The translations under genes and the position numbers were made by a program. Below the pieces are notes generated by a model that was given only the letters and a program-made list of their open reading frames with translations, searched no databases and had not been told where the DNA came from. Shown here piece by piece: positions 17,342-26,864 of a stretch of DNA of 64,000 bases (positions are counted from its first letter, which is position 1; every line of letters begins with the position of its first letter). The stretch is from Shewanella piezotolerans WP3 (lineage in GTDB: Bacteria; Pseudomonadota; Gammaproteobacteria; Enterobacterales; Shewanellaceae), in assembly GCF_000014885.1 (NCBI RefSeq), contig NC_011566.1, positions 1,426,001 through 1,490,000 on the forward strand, given 5' to 3'.

Positions 17342-19501
17342 TTAATCGTTAAAGATAAGTGCATTATCGGCATTTTCATACCAAGTTGGGTTAGTCGCGC
17401 CAGTGTCATCGGCAGCGAAGTCAACAAACTCGGAGTAAGCATTGTCTAAGCGCTCTTTCTCTTTAGGGTGCTTCCATGTCACAGGGATCTCAATTGCCCA
17501 AGCCATACCGTTTTCATTTTGAAAGTACTGGTTAGCTCCTGGGTTTGATGCATCTTCTCGATAGCCGAAGTAGTTACTTGAGAACTTATCCGTTGGCGCT
17601 TGGTTCTTTAAGTGGATCTCAAGTTGACGTCCAGGGTTCCCACCCACTGCATTTTTTGCTGCTAAGCCATGATCGGTATTCGGCGTAGCAAAGATGAAGG
17701 GGTCATAGGGAAAGTCTGGAACAATGCTTTCAGAAACAGGCGTCTCAAAAGGAATATCAAATGACCACTGAGTCCTGAAAGAACTTTCACAGCCTGTTTC
17801 AGTTCTTAAGTATGTGCAACCTTGCTCTAGCGTTACATAATCTGATAAATCTTGGGTGAAGATAAATACCGCATTAGTTTGTCCTGTTTCGAGCGGTGAG
17901 TCTTCTTGAGCGATGTTATCAATGCTCCAACTTATCAATGACTCTTTAATTTTCCCACGGCTAACACCGGGTAGATGTACGCCGAAACCATTATGATACG
18001 CTGCGCCCATCGCTGCTAGCTGAGCATCTAAACCGATACGTCTCACTTTGTTGTTTTTAACGTATTCGGTAATTCGTAGCTGAACAACCACATCGTTCAT
18101 GTCAAAGTCGCCTTGATCTGGGTATAGATCTTCGTAGGCCAGTGTGGTGTAGGTTGAAGAAGAGGGGTAATAGTTAATAGTGACGCCAGTTTCTGTCAGT
18201 GTCACTGCATAGTCCTCGACCTCGCCATCACCGACACCACCAGTGGCACTAATATCTTGTTGAGTGCTTAAACGAAAACGCGCCCAAGTTGGTCCTTCTT
18301 TTGCCCAACTTGGTACTTCAATATCGATTGTGTTGAGGCCATTATCTAGTGGCTCTGCTAGTATTATTTGCTCCTCCAGATCGAAAGTACCATTTTGGTT
18401 CCAGTCAAACCATGCATTGAGGTAACCATCACCGCCAGTTGCTGTGATGAGTAATATAGCTGATTCACCAAGTTCAAAACCTGTAGGCATCGTGACTCCA
18501 TCTTCATCATCAGCGCCATCACTTGCGTCATCAGACAATGGAGAAATATATCCATCAGACTCGTTATCAACAGAGGCACCAAGGTAAAGGTTGTTACTGA
18601 TAGAGTGTCGTGCACCATTTGATGCGAGAGAGGTGCCGTAAGAGTCGGGGGCATCACCAAAATCAACAGAATCCCCCACAGTGACTTCGGCTAATGCACA
18701 TCTTGCACCGTCATTACTAGATGATGCTGGTCCATAAGCAAAGAGTACAGCGCTAGGAGTTGCTTGTTCTACATTGACCTTATAGATATTACCGTTACTG
18801 TTATTGCTGACATATAAATTGCCATCAGGATCGAAGAATTGTGCACCAAATATATAATTCCCTGAATTGGAGGTGATTACAGTCCCTAAATCAGTCGCTT
18901 CCGCTGTTGTTGGATCGATGCGGAGTAATTTACCTTTTGAGCCATTGCTTATACTGTAGATGTACCCATCTGTTGGGTGAAAGGCTAAATCCGTAATGTT
19001 ATAGGATGCAAAACTTTTGCTGCCAGGGACGATTGTCATATTGTAACTTGCGGGATTGTCTAAGGGGATTTTAAAAAGGCCTTTACCTTTGCGATAGCCA
19101 TACCAAACGTTTTCAGCAATTGCGACGTCGCCGACATAAAAATTTCCCGCGGTTGCTGCAGAAACATCTTTTACTACGGTTAACGGAGTAATCTGATAGT
19201 CATCGCCTGCTTTACCGAGAGTACTATTTGCATAGTCCCAGCCGTAGACGTAGTTGTCATGGTAGTTAAAGCCTACACCGTTAAAAGCATTCCCGGTTCC
19301 CATGTCGTTAGATAATACAACGTAGCTACCTGTCGCGAGGTTAACTCCAAACGTTTTTGGGGTACTGGATTGCTTCTGAATGACAAAGGCTTCTGTAGGA
19401 CAAGCGCTAAATGGATCCGACGCACTAACATTCATTGATATAAGAAGGCTAAGAAGTAAAGGGGAGCCGCAGCTCAATGAAATAGTCTTGGATATTTTCA
19501 T
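17342..19501 (-). CDS. Exported GEVED and LruC domain protein
   Basis: Product of 719 residues with a signal peptide. Residues about 30-270 look like a six-bladed propeller of the DUF6923 type (GVGFNYHDNYVYGWDY, LAFHPTDGYIYSIS). A GEVED domain follows (DFGDAPDSYGTSLASNGARH to ADDEDGVTMP). The C-terminal half begins YEDLYPDQGDFDMNDVVVQ, the LruC/DUF4842 signature. Acidic DxDxD-type loops (DWNQNGTFD) suggest calcium binding. Such proteins are secreted or surface-located; molecular function is not established. First gene of a two-gene operon. Confidence 0.82.
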   Translation of the reverse strand: MKISKTISLSCGSPLLLSLLISMNVSASDPFSACPTEAFVIQKQSSTPKTFGVNLATGSYVVLSNDMGTGNAFNGVGFNYHDNYVYGWDYANSTLGKAGDDYQITPLTVVKDVSAATAGNFYVGDVAIAENVWYGYRKGKGLFKIPLDNPASYNMTIVPGSKSFASYNITDLAFHPTDGYIYSISNGSKGKLLRIDPTTAEATDLGTVITSNSGNYIFGAQFFDPDGNLYVSNNSNGNIYKVNVEQATPSAVLFAYGPASSSNDGARCALAEVTVGDSVDFGDAPDSYGTSLASNGARHSISNNLYLGASVDNESDGYISPLSDDASDGADDEDGVTMPTGFELGESAILLITATGGDGYLNAWFDWNQNGTFDLEEQIILAEPLDNGLNTIDIEVPSWAKEGPTWARFRLSTQQDISATGGVGDGEVEDYAVTLTETGVTINYYPSSSTYTTLAYEDLYPDQGDFDMNDVVVQLRITEYVKNNKVRRIGLDAQLAAMGAAYHNGFGVHLPGVSRGKIKESLISWSIDNIAQEDSPLETGQTNAVFIFTQDLSDYVTLEQGCTYLRTETGCESSFRTQWSFDIPFETPVSESIVPDFPYDPFIFATPNTDHGLAAKNAVGGNPGRQLEIHLKNQAPTDKFSSNYFGYREDASNPGANQYFQNENGMAWAIEIPVTWKHPKEKERLDNAYSEFVDFAADDTGATNPTWYENADNALIFND

Positions 19502-19809
19502 AATGCATCTCTCACTGTCATGTTATCAAAGTAAACTAGATAAGGCATAAGACATGCCATTATTAAAAGTCGTTATTTATCAGTCTTTTGGCTTGTTTCT
19601 TTGTGAGGTTGCTTGCTGGTTTTTCGCATTTTGCAAACGAATTAACTAAAAGGAATCACTGTCATCAGCGATGCAATTAGGAGTGATTCAAAGGTGAATA
19701 AATAGTAGTGAGTGTATGTTTTTTATACTGATTTGCTTAACTGTATAACAGTGCTAAGTTTTATCTAGCAATAACATCTTATTAACTATTGTTTGGGTGG
19801 TAGCAATTT
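19502..19809. other. Divergent intergenic region
   Basis: An AT-rich 308-base space between divergently transcribed genes. It must contain promoters for both, but no operator or repeat stands out. Confidence 0.5.
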
Positions 19810-20970
19810 ATGTCGAAACTGCGCATCGGGATAGTGTGTCACCCCAGTATTGGTGGCTCAGGCTTAGTAGCAACCGAACTTGGCCTTGGCTTGGCCAAGC
19901 TTGGGCATGAGATTCACTTTATCTCCAGTGTTAGGCCTTTTAAACTGATTGAAGATTTTCAGCAGCTTTTCTTTCATTCTGTAGAGGCAATCAATTATCC
20001 GCTTTTTTCAGACCCTTTATATACCTTTGCGCTAACGGCTAAAATTGTTGAAGTCGCGGAGCAATACCAACTTGATGTAGTGCATGCTCATTACTCTATT
20101 CCTCACTCTTTATGTGCATACCTAGCTGGAGAGATAAGCCAGCATAAATTTGCAACGGTAACGACGATTCATGGCACCGATGTTACTGTGGTTGGGCAAG
20201 ATAAACCGCTGTATCCACTTAATAAATTTAGTATTCACAAAAGTAATAAGGTCACAACCGTCTCAAGTTTCCAGCGTCACTATATTTACAGCCACTTTGA
20301 TAATGATAAATCGATTGAAGTCATCCATAACTTCATTGACTTAGATGTATTCTCGCCAACATTTGCCAACATCAATACTCGCAGGCAGATGGCAAAAGAT
20401 GATGAAAAAGTGCTGATGCATGTCTCAAACTTTAGAGCGCTTAAAAATATCGATACGGTTATCCAAGCTTTTCACCTATTACTTCGTAAAGTGAATGCTC
20501 GCTTGGTGCTGCTCGGTAGTGGGCCATATATAGATAAAATTAAAACTCAATGCGACAAGCTCGGCATATTACACCAAGTCACCTTTATGGGTGATGTGAT
20601 GCATGTGGAGTCATACCTTCCGAATGCGGATTGCGTTATTCAGCCAAGTTATCGTGAGTCATTTAGCATGGTGCTACTTGAAGCAATGGCCTGCGGTGTT
20701 CCCACTGTTAGTAGCAATGTAGATGGGATCCCTGAGGTGGTTGAGCATGGAGTGAGTGGTTATATGTTTGACCCAGAAGATGCATTAGCGATGGCAAAAG
20801 CAATGGAAACTATTTTGCTAGATGATAATAAGCAGCAACAAATGGGGCTCGCCGGGAGAGCAAGGGCTAGAGCACTCTTTAGCCCCGAGCAAAAAATTGC
20901 CCAGTATGTAGAGTGTTATCACAGCGCTATTGCCGACAATGGTTACTTAAAGGTTGTAGTAAATAGCTGA
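19810..20970 (+). CDS. bshA: BshA-like glycosyltransferase (N-acetylglucosaminyl L-malate synthase family)
   Basis: GT4 glycosyltransferase, 386 residues. The N-terminus (IGIVCHPSIGGSGLVATELG) closely follows Bacillus BshA, as do HEIHFISS, DVVHAHYSIPH, TTIHGTDVTVVG and VIHNFID. The donor-binding motif RESFSMVLLEAMACGVP starts near residue 281. BshA joins GlcNAc from UDP-GlcNAc to L-malate, the first step of bacillithiol synthesis. No BshB deacetylase or BshC ligase is in this window, and bacillithiol is not typical of gammaproteobacteria, so the product may differ. A symporter gene follows 19 bases later, probably co-transcribed. Confidence 0.82.
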   Translation: MSKLRIGIVCHPSIGGSGLVATELGLGLAKLGHEIHFISSVRPFKLIEDFQQLFFHSVEAINYPLFSDPLYTFALTAKIVEVAEQYQLDVVHAHYSIPHSLCAYLAGEISQHKFATVTTIHGTDVTVVGQDKPLYPLNKFSIHKSNKVTTVSSFQRHYIYSHFDNDKSIEVIHNFIDLDVFSPTFANINTRRQMAKDDEKVLMHVSNFRALKNIDTVIQAFHLLLRKVNARLVLLGSGPYIDKIKTQCDKLGILHQVTFMGDVMHVESYLPNADCVIQPSYRESFSMVLLEAMACGVPTVSSNVDGIPEVVEHGVSGYMFDPEDALAMAKAMETILLDDNKQQQMGLAGRARARALFSPEQKIAQYVECYHSAIADNGYLKVVVNS

Positions 20971-20989
20971 AGAAAGGACGAATTCTAAT

Positions 20990-23221
20990 ATGGTTGATAA
21001 GACAGCAGTAGCCGATGTAAATAATGACAGTGAGCTTGCAAAAGAGAGTGTAGAAAAACCAAAGAAAAAGATGAGTATGTCTACACTTGTTCTGCTGTCA
21101 TTTGCAGCGGGTATTGCGGCAGGGCTTTTTTTCGGCGAAATGCTAGCTTGGATGTCGGTCATAGGTGATGCTTTTATTAAGCTACTGCAGATGACTATTA
21201 TTCCCTACATTATAGTGTCGCTTATCTCTAGCTTAGGTAGCTTGACCTTGGTACAAGCTAAATCACTAGGGATAAAAGTGGGAAAGCTGATGCTGGTGAT
21301 TTGGATGTTTGGTTTGCTAACCATGTTCCTTATTAAGTACAGCTTTCCAGATTGGCAAGCGGGGGAATTTTTTAGTTTAACGGCGTTGGAAGACCCCAAT
21401 TCAATTAATCTACTCGATGTGTATATCCCATCAAATCCGTTTTTTTCTCTGTCTAATAGTTACATTCCAGCGATTGTGCTTTTCTGTGTCGCTACAGGCA
21501 TAGCGCTTATCTCTATAGATGATAAAGAGTCGTTAATGCGGCCGATGCAACTGCTAGGCGAGTCATTCAATAAGGTGACGCAAAGCATTGTAAAGCTAAT
21601 GCCTATCGGTATTTTTGCCATGACAGCTGCAACGGCAGGCACAATGGATTTTGAAGAGTTTCAAAAGCTACAAGTTTACTTTGTCGCCCATGTGGTCATG
21701 ACTCTGATTTTGACCTACTGGGTGCTACCAGCAATTTTGGCAGCAATTACACCATTTTCATACCGTGACATTACTGGTATCGCAAAAGATGCGATGATCA
21801 CCGCATTCGCAGCGGGTAATATTTTTATTGTTATTCCGCTGCTGATTCAGCGAACTAAAGAGCTATTCCATAAATACGACATTGGCAACCAACAAACAGA
21901 TGACTATGCCAATATTATTATTCCAGTGGTGTTTAGCTTTCCTAATCTTGGCAAATTGTTAACCATTGTCTTTGTGCTGTTTGCGGCTTGGTTCTCTGGC
22001 AAAGAGATTGATTTTTTTACTTACCTACCAATGTCGATAAACGGTTTAATTAGCTTATTTGGCAGTGTGTATTTAACCATTCCCATGTTGCTAGATTCGT
22101 TAGAGTTGTCATCGGATCTATTTCAGCTCTATATGGTGTCGAGTCTGTTTACCAGCCGATTCACCTCATTACTCGCTGCGATGAATATCTTCATTCTCGC
22201 GGTCGGAGGTACTGCCATGCTGGTGGGCATTGCTAAGGTGAGCATGACGCGATTAATCATGTATAGCGTTTTGACGCCGGTGGTGATTGGGGTGAGCCTT
22301 TTAGGCTCTAGTTGGCTATTAAGTAGTATTGTTAACACAGAGTATAATATGGATGAAGTGGTTGCACAGATGAGCGCCGCAGAAAAAGTACCTGATCAGG
22401 TAACCTCTTTCCGATGGGATGAATTAGCCAAAGCTACAGGCCCAAGAAGTGTGGCTGAAATTAGAGAAAGCGGTGTATTAAGAGTGGGCTATAACCCCAT
22501 TCAAGTACCATTCTCATTTTATAATGCCCAAGATGAGCTGGTGGGTTTCGATGTTGAATTGATGAAAAAATTAGCGGCAGAGATGGAGGTGAAAATAGCA
22601 TTTGTACCTTACACATTTGCCAACGTGCTAGGCGCGATAAACCAAGGTCAGTTTGATATCGCGATATCAGGGCTACAGATGACGACTAAACGCATTGAGC
22701 ATGTGGGTTTCACTACACCTGTACTCGATCTGCATTACTCGTTTGTGGTTAAAGATCATCGCGCTGATGAGTTTAAGACCGATAAACTGCTGCATGAGGC
22801 TGGCCCGCTTCGTATTGCTTCTGTTGGTTCTTATTCAATAATTCCACATCTACAAAAGAAGTTTGCTAACGTTACGTTTGACACTATCCAGTCCGACCGC
22901 TTGTTCTTCGAAGATGACGGTAAAACATGGGATGGCTTGATGATCAGCCTTGAAGCGGGTAAGACATGGACTATTTTGTACCCAGAGTACACCACGCTAT
23001 ATAACCGAGAAGAGATTAAGTCTTTTCCTGCATCTTATGCCGTAGCGCGCGATAATGCATCACTGCAGACATTCCTTAACAGTTGGTTAGCGATTCAAAA
23101 GTCATCGGGTTACGTCGATAAACTCTATGGGTACTGGATTTTAGGTGAAAATGCCAAGCCGAAAAAGCCGCGTTGGTCAGTGATTAAGGATGTGTTGCAC
23201 TGGGTTAAAGAGGACACCTAA
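20990..23221 (+). CDS. Dicarboxylate/amino-acid:cation symporter fused to a periplasmic solute-binding domain
   Basis: Product of 743 residues. Residues about 25-450 are a multi-helix SDF (GltP/DctA-like) transporter, with LLQMTIIPYIIVSLISSL and an AGNIF re-entrant motif. From about 487 there is a family-3 solute-binding domain (IRESGVLRVGYNPIQVPFSF, DELVGFDVELMKKLA, FDIAISGLQMTTKRIEHV). The binding domain would sit in the periplasm and deliver amino acids or dicarboxylates to the pore. AAAGGA precedes the ATG. The gene follows bshA by 19 bases. A fusion of these two modules is unusual but continuous here. Confidence 0.88.
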   Translation: MVDKTAVADVNNDSELAKESVEKPKKKMSMSTLVLLSFAAGIAAGLFFGEMLAWMSVIGDAFIKLLQMTIIPYIIVSLISSLGSLTLVQAKSLGIKVGKLMLVIWMFGLLTMFLIKYSFPDWQAGEFFSLTALEDPNSINLLDVYIPSNPFFSLSNSYIPAIVLFCVATGIALISIDDKESLMRPMQLLGESFNKVTQSIVKLMPIGIFAMTAATAGTMDFEEFQKLQVYFVAHVVMTLILTYWVLPAILAAITPFSYRDITGIAKDAMITAFAAGNIFIVIPLLIQRTKELFHKYDIGNQQTDDYANIIIPVVFSFPNLGKLLTIVFVLFAAWFSGKEIDFFTYLPMSINGLISLFGSVYLTIPMLLDSLELSSDLFQLYMVSSLFTSRFTSLLAAMNIFILAVGGTAMLVGIAKVSMTRLIMYSVLTPVVIGVSLLGSSWLLSSIVNTEYNMDEVVAQMSAAEKVPDQVTSFRWDELAKATGPRSVAEIRESGVLRVGYNPIQVPFSFYNAQDELVGFDVELMKKLAAEMEVKIAFVPYTFANVLGAINQGQFDIAISGLQMTTKRIEHVGFTTPVLDLHYSFVVKDHRADEFKTDKLLHEAGPLRIASVGSYSIIPHLQKKFANVTFDTIQSDRLFFEDDGKTWDGLMISLEAGKTWTILYPEYTTLYNREEIKSFPASYAVARDNASLQTFLNSWLAIQKSSGYVDKLYGYWILGENAKPKKPRWSVIKDVLHWVKEDT

Positions 23222-23304
23222 TGCTGCTAAGCGCAGCACCTTAAATTGCAAGTAACTTAAAATCGGCGAATAACTGGTTCTAGGTTACTTGTGGTAGTTG
23301 TGCA

Positions 23305-24312
23305 CTACATTATCCAGCTGTAACTCAGTACCCCATAAGCATGCCAATCCTGTGGATCAGATTCATACTCTTTGCTGTAAAAATCAAAGCGCCAGCTTAG
23401 AGACCAATTCGGAAAAGCCCAAACGACTCCCGCACTTGCTTGCGCTTGTTGATTTTTCAGCTGAATATAAGAGTCGTAAGGGAGATCGCCCTCAAGTGTT
23501 AAATCGTTAAAGCGGTAACCCGCTTGAGCGCGAGTAAACACCGTTAAACTGCCACTGTCTTTCGCAGACATACTGTATTGGCCGTAATGCCCTTGATGAC
23601 TGCTTAGCTGGCCAAATGACTGGGCTAAGTCATCGCCCCAGCGCAAGGTCATGCCGACGTTGGTTTCAGAGCGGAAATTACCCAGCTGCGAATAACTGTG
23701 ACCACTAAGCTCCCAATCACTGTTTTCAAAAACTGCTTGCCGAGTGAAAAGATAATCTGCTTCATAAGCAAATTGCATAGTGAACTGGTTCTCAACCTGA
23801 TATTTCCAGCCCAAAGGCTCAGTTGATGAGGTTATCTTATGCACCAACTCCTGTGTTGCTTGAGCACCAGAAGCGGGTCCCATGAGCCCGATACTCAACC
23901 AGTTCTTTTGCGCGAACTGGCTTCCGTAGGCCGCGGTATAGCTTTCTAGTTCTAGTAAGCCTGCGTAAGGGCGCTCATTAGGTTGGGCATAATCATAACC
24001 AATTTCCGTTGGCGTCCACATGCGTTGATAAATTTTGGCGCCCCACTGTTTACGACTCTCTCGTGGGGAGAACAGTAACTTTGATTGCCAGTTAAAGGGT
24101 AACAGTGCGTGTGAGAAGTCGTTATCGTCTGCGGTTTGCCAACCAATACTAATGCCGTTGGAAAAGTCACCGTCATCACCGATCACCACGTCATTATCTA
24201 AGCCTAGATTCCATTGGTCCGCATGAGCAGGCATTGATAGTAAAATCGGTATGAGTGCGGTGGCGATAGCAGGTTTCAGCTTCGCCGGTTCTCTAGAGGG
24301 GAAGAAAGTCAC
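23305..24312 (-). CDS. LpxR-like outer-membrane lipid A deacylase family protein
   Basis: Product of 335 residues with a signal peptide ending near ALIPILLSMPAHA. It matches the LpxR/DUF2219 beta-barrel family: NLGLDNDVVIGDDGDFSNG near the N-terminus, PNERPYAGLL and GPASGAQATQELVHKI (with the conserved His), and aromatic residues alternating in beta strands to the end. LpxR removes the 3'-acyloxyacyl group of lipid A in the outer membrane. Catalytic Asn-Asp and His are present, but substrate cannot be proven from sequence. It faces the symporter gene convergently and has its own promoter region to the right. Confidence 0.8.
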   Translation of the reverse strand: MTFFPSREPAKLKPAIATALIPILLSMPAHADQWNLGLDNDVVIGDDGDFSNGISIGWQTADDNDFSHALLPFNWQSKLLFSPRESRKQWGAKIYQRMWTPTEIGYDYAQPNERPYAGLLELESYTAAYGSQFAQKNWLSIGLMGPASGAQATQELVHKITSSTEPLGWKYQVENQFTMQFAYEADYLFTRQAVFENSDWELSGHSYSQLGNFRSETNVGMTLRWGDDLAQSFGQLSSHQGHYGQYSMSAKDSGSLTVFTRAQAGYRFNDLTLEGDLPYDSYIQLKNQQAQASAGVVWAFPNWSLSWRFDFYSKEYESDPQDWHAYGVLSYSWIM

Positions 24313-24407
24313 AATAGACTCCTCAATTTAGTTCAATGCATGATTTCAGGCGAGAAGATACACAAAACTAACAGAGTCAGCATATAGATAAACGACAGGC
24401 ATGTATA

Positions 24408-25007
24408 TGCCCGTTCTATTTGAATATGCTCGTTTCAGAGGCTGTGCGTCAGTTCAATGCTAGGCCCATTAGCGTAGAATTATTCCCTTTTAAGTTATAC
24501 CAATTACATTAAGTATTTGACCAGTTCAGAGCCCCTCAGTCTTTTCAATTCAAAGCGCATTGGTAAAGAAATGGTTGTTCCCTTTTAAGCCAATGCAAAG
24601 CAGAAGTGGAAAGACTGAGGAACTCACGTAGTGCGGGTTTCAAAACGCTGTATGCTTCGCTATGGGATTTGGATATAGAATAACTATTAGCTCAAATCCC
24701 ACTACTTTCCTACAGCGTTTTGAATTCCCGCTGAATGGTCAAACTTTTAATGCAATTGGTATTAGTGCAACAACCAAGTGGGCAGGCACAAAACCTTGTT
24801 GATGGGCGTTTCTTATATAAAAAGCATGGGCTTTACTCTGCGTAATTGATTTTACTAAGGGAGCGACCATTCATGGCAATCAATGCCTCGGAAACATGAA
24901 TGTCGGTGCTTATACTGATTGGTATTAGGTTCAGCATGGAGCAATGAACCTGTGATTAAAGCCCATTAAACTCCCGCTGAATTTTGCACCTTCAGGTAGC
25001 ACGTGTA
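24408..25007. repeat. Repeat family D, copy interrupted by a family B element
   Basis: Both ends match the intact 260-bp copy at 49237-49496 in reverse orientation. The left part (ATGCTCGTTTCAGAGG to TTCCCTTTTAAGT) continues after a family B insertion with GTGCAACAAC, then GGGCTTTACTCTG and AAGGGAGCGACCATT. The right end is TAAAGCCCATTAAACTCC through CTTCAGGT. A further stretch of about 65 bases near 24880-24945, containing ATACTGATTGGTAT, is absent from the 49 kb copy and may be another small insertion. Confidence 0.8.
24498..24761. repeat. Repeat family B, copy 2 (264 bp), nested
   Basis: Ends TACCAATTACATTAA and TTAATGCAATTGGTA, flanked by TTA on both sides (24495-24497, 24762-24764). Nearly identical to the copy at 2358. 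It splits a family D element, so it moved after that element was in place. Confidence 0.88.
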
Positions 25008-25015
25008 TCGCTGGC

Positions 25016-26014
25016 CTAGCTAACTTGTTGACGATAGGCTCGTGGCGATAGACCCGTTATGCGTTTAAATGCCCGAGAAAAGTGTGGCTGATCGGAATAG
25101 CCTAAAGAGGAGGCGATGCGGCTGATAGGAATATTTACATCAGACAACATCTCGCAAGCTTGATTGAATAGAATATTCTCAACGATGTTTGAGTAGCTGG
25201 CATTCTCCTTTTTTAAGCGCCGTTGTATGGTGCGAACTGGCATCCCTAAGATTTCTGCAGCAACTTCTATTGGTAGCCTTCCTAAGCCTAAATAGGGCTT
25301 AAGTGCTTGCTTTAATGAGTCAGCAAATAATGAAGGTTTTAAAGGGATATGAGCAGGAGTTTCATGCCAATTCAGCTTCAGTTTTACCGGGGAAGCTAAC
25401 TCTTCTGTAGATAGAGATAACCCAATCACTCGGCGATTGAGATAAAACTCAGTGTTCTCAAGCAACAGAGATGCTTTAATTTCTTCGGCATTAGCTCCAG
25501 TGAGCATAATTGCGGAAGGGGACCACTGTCTGTTTGTTAATGCCCGCACCAGTTCGACCATAAAAGTGACAATAAAGTGTGCTCTAAAGTCTTGTAGTTG
25601 TTCATTATAGAAACGGTGCTCTCGAATAAACCAATGACGACCAGCAAGATGTCGAAGCTTTACTGCCGAATGCAGCGACTCTTGATTAAATAGTTGCTCA
25701 AACTCAATCAAGGCCTCTTCGAGAGTCTTAGCATGCTGCATTTTACCTATATAACTTGGGATCAAAACTTGTCGACATACTTGCCATATTAGCTGGCTGT
25801 ATCTATCTGGCCCCGCTTTTTCGCCAATAATGTTTAGTAGTTTGACTAAGGGAAGCTGAGGTATGTAATCATGACCTGGTGCTAGAATGTTTTCTGGTAA
25901 TTGAGCTTTAGCAATAGATGGATAAATATCACTGTCTATCTGCTTAAGAATATCCACAAAAGCTAAGGCATACTGGGTTTTGATCAAAGGAACGATAGGC
26001 GTAGTTTTGTCCAT
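25016..26014 (-). CDS. AraC-family transcriptional regulator
   Basis: Product of 332 residues. A large N-terminal domain of the Arabinose_bd type precedes a C-terminal AraC double helix-turn-helix (MPVRTIQRRLKKENASYSNI, then ISRIASSLGYSDQPHFSRAF and ITGLSPRAYRQ). The frame opens at a TTG at 26029, but ATG 26014 follows AAGAGAGA and is preferred. The stop codon lies 9 bases from the edge of a family D repeat. The neighbouring divergent gene is a broken membrane protein; the regulated genes are unknown. Confidence 0.88.
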   Translation of the reverse strand: MDKTTPIVPLIKTQYALAFVDILKQIDSDIYPSIAKAQLPENILAPGHDYIPQLPLVKLLNIIGEKAGPDRYSQLIWQVCRQVLIPSYIGKMQHAKTLEEALIEFEQLFNQESLHSAVKLRHLAGRHWFIREHRFYNEQLQDFRAHFIVTFMVELVRALTNRQWSPSAIMLTGANAEEIKASLLLENTEFYLNRRVIGLSLSTEELASPVKLKLNWHETPAHIPLKPSLFADSLKQALKPYLGLGRLPIEVAAEILGMPVRTIQRRLKKENASYSNIVENILFNQACEMLSDVNIPISRIASSLGYSDQPHFSRAFKRITGLSPRAYRQQVS

Positions 26015-26208
26015 AGTCTCTCTTATCAAAATGAGGGGTTGCTTTTACTTTGTTTATTATTAGCCTAAGCCGCAGAGTTAGGCAATAAACTAAAGAAAAA
26101 TTACCCTGCAAGCTATTAACTAACAGCAATTGAGTTGAAATCCACTGAGTTGCTGTTAGGTTAGAGAAGTGGCTAAATTTTCAACAAGTTATAGCAAGGG
26201 GAAAGTCG

Positions 26209-26712
26209 ATGAGCCAAGAGTCTGCAGTAATAAATGCTAAACCCACACTAGCAGCACCGATAAAAGAGTATGGATTTAATACTCCTCAGCGTTTCTTTGT
26301 TGGCTATACGCTCGCAGTCCTGGTCGACCTTACCGTATTAAATCTGTTTAATGAGTTTTGGCAATACATTCACGGTTGAGTCTTTTCTATTTCGTTATTA
26401 GTGGCTATTTTATTGCAGTTGCTGTTAAAACTGACGATTGCCGCAGAGCATGCTATTGCTAATTATTTTAAAGATAAACCGGGCAAAGCGCCCAAGTTTT
26501 ACCGTGCATTTTGCACCTGGCTTATTTTATTTGGCTCTAAGTTCATCATGTTAGAGGCCATAAACTTGGTCTTTGGTGACAGTATTAATTTTACTGGACC
26601 TGTTGATGGTATCGTGGCCTTTTTTGCTCTGGTATTTGGGATCTTAATCGCCGAGTTCATCGTTTCGAAAATCTACTTCTCGTTAGAAGATAAGCCTAAA
26701 GACACCGCTTAA
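26209..26712 (+). pseudogene. Small membrane protein gene with an in-frame TGA
   Basis: Starts at ATG 26209 after AAGGGGA. Codon 57 is TGA (26377-26379), and the same frame then stays open to 26712, for a total of 167 codons. The part before the stop (FNTPQRFFVGYTLAVLVDLTV) is a first hydrophobic helix; after it come two or three more (SLLVAILLQLLLKLTI, FCTWLILFGSKFIMLEAI, GIVAFFALVFGILIAEFIV). The protein reads as one membrane protein interrupted once. A single base change (for example TGG or GGA to TGA) or a sequence error would explain it. No selenocysteine insertion element is evident. Confidence 0.7.
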
Positions 26713-26864
26713 GCTGCCATGCAGCCTTTATTTCATTGGCAACATTCATTGATAAAGGCTGCTTTAGTTGCAAAGTAAAGCACTTGCTTGTTGAATACTA
26801 ACCATTGCACTGCGCTTTATTGAAAAGTAGTCTGATGAAACATAATCGATAGAATCTAGCTGAC

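Noticed and set aside
26377..26379. TGA read as selenocysteine
   Set aside because: No hairpin of bacterial SECIS type is evident just downstream and the protein is a plain membrane protein without a redox motif.
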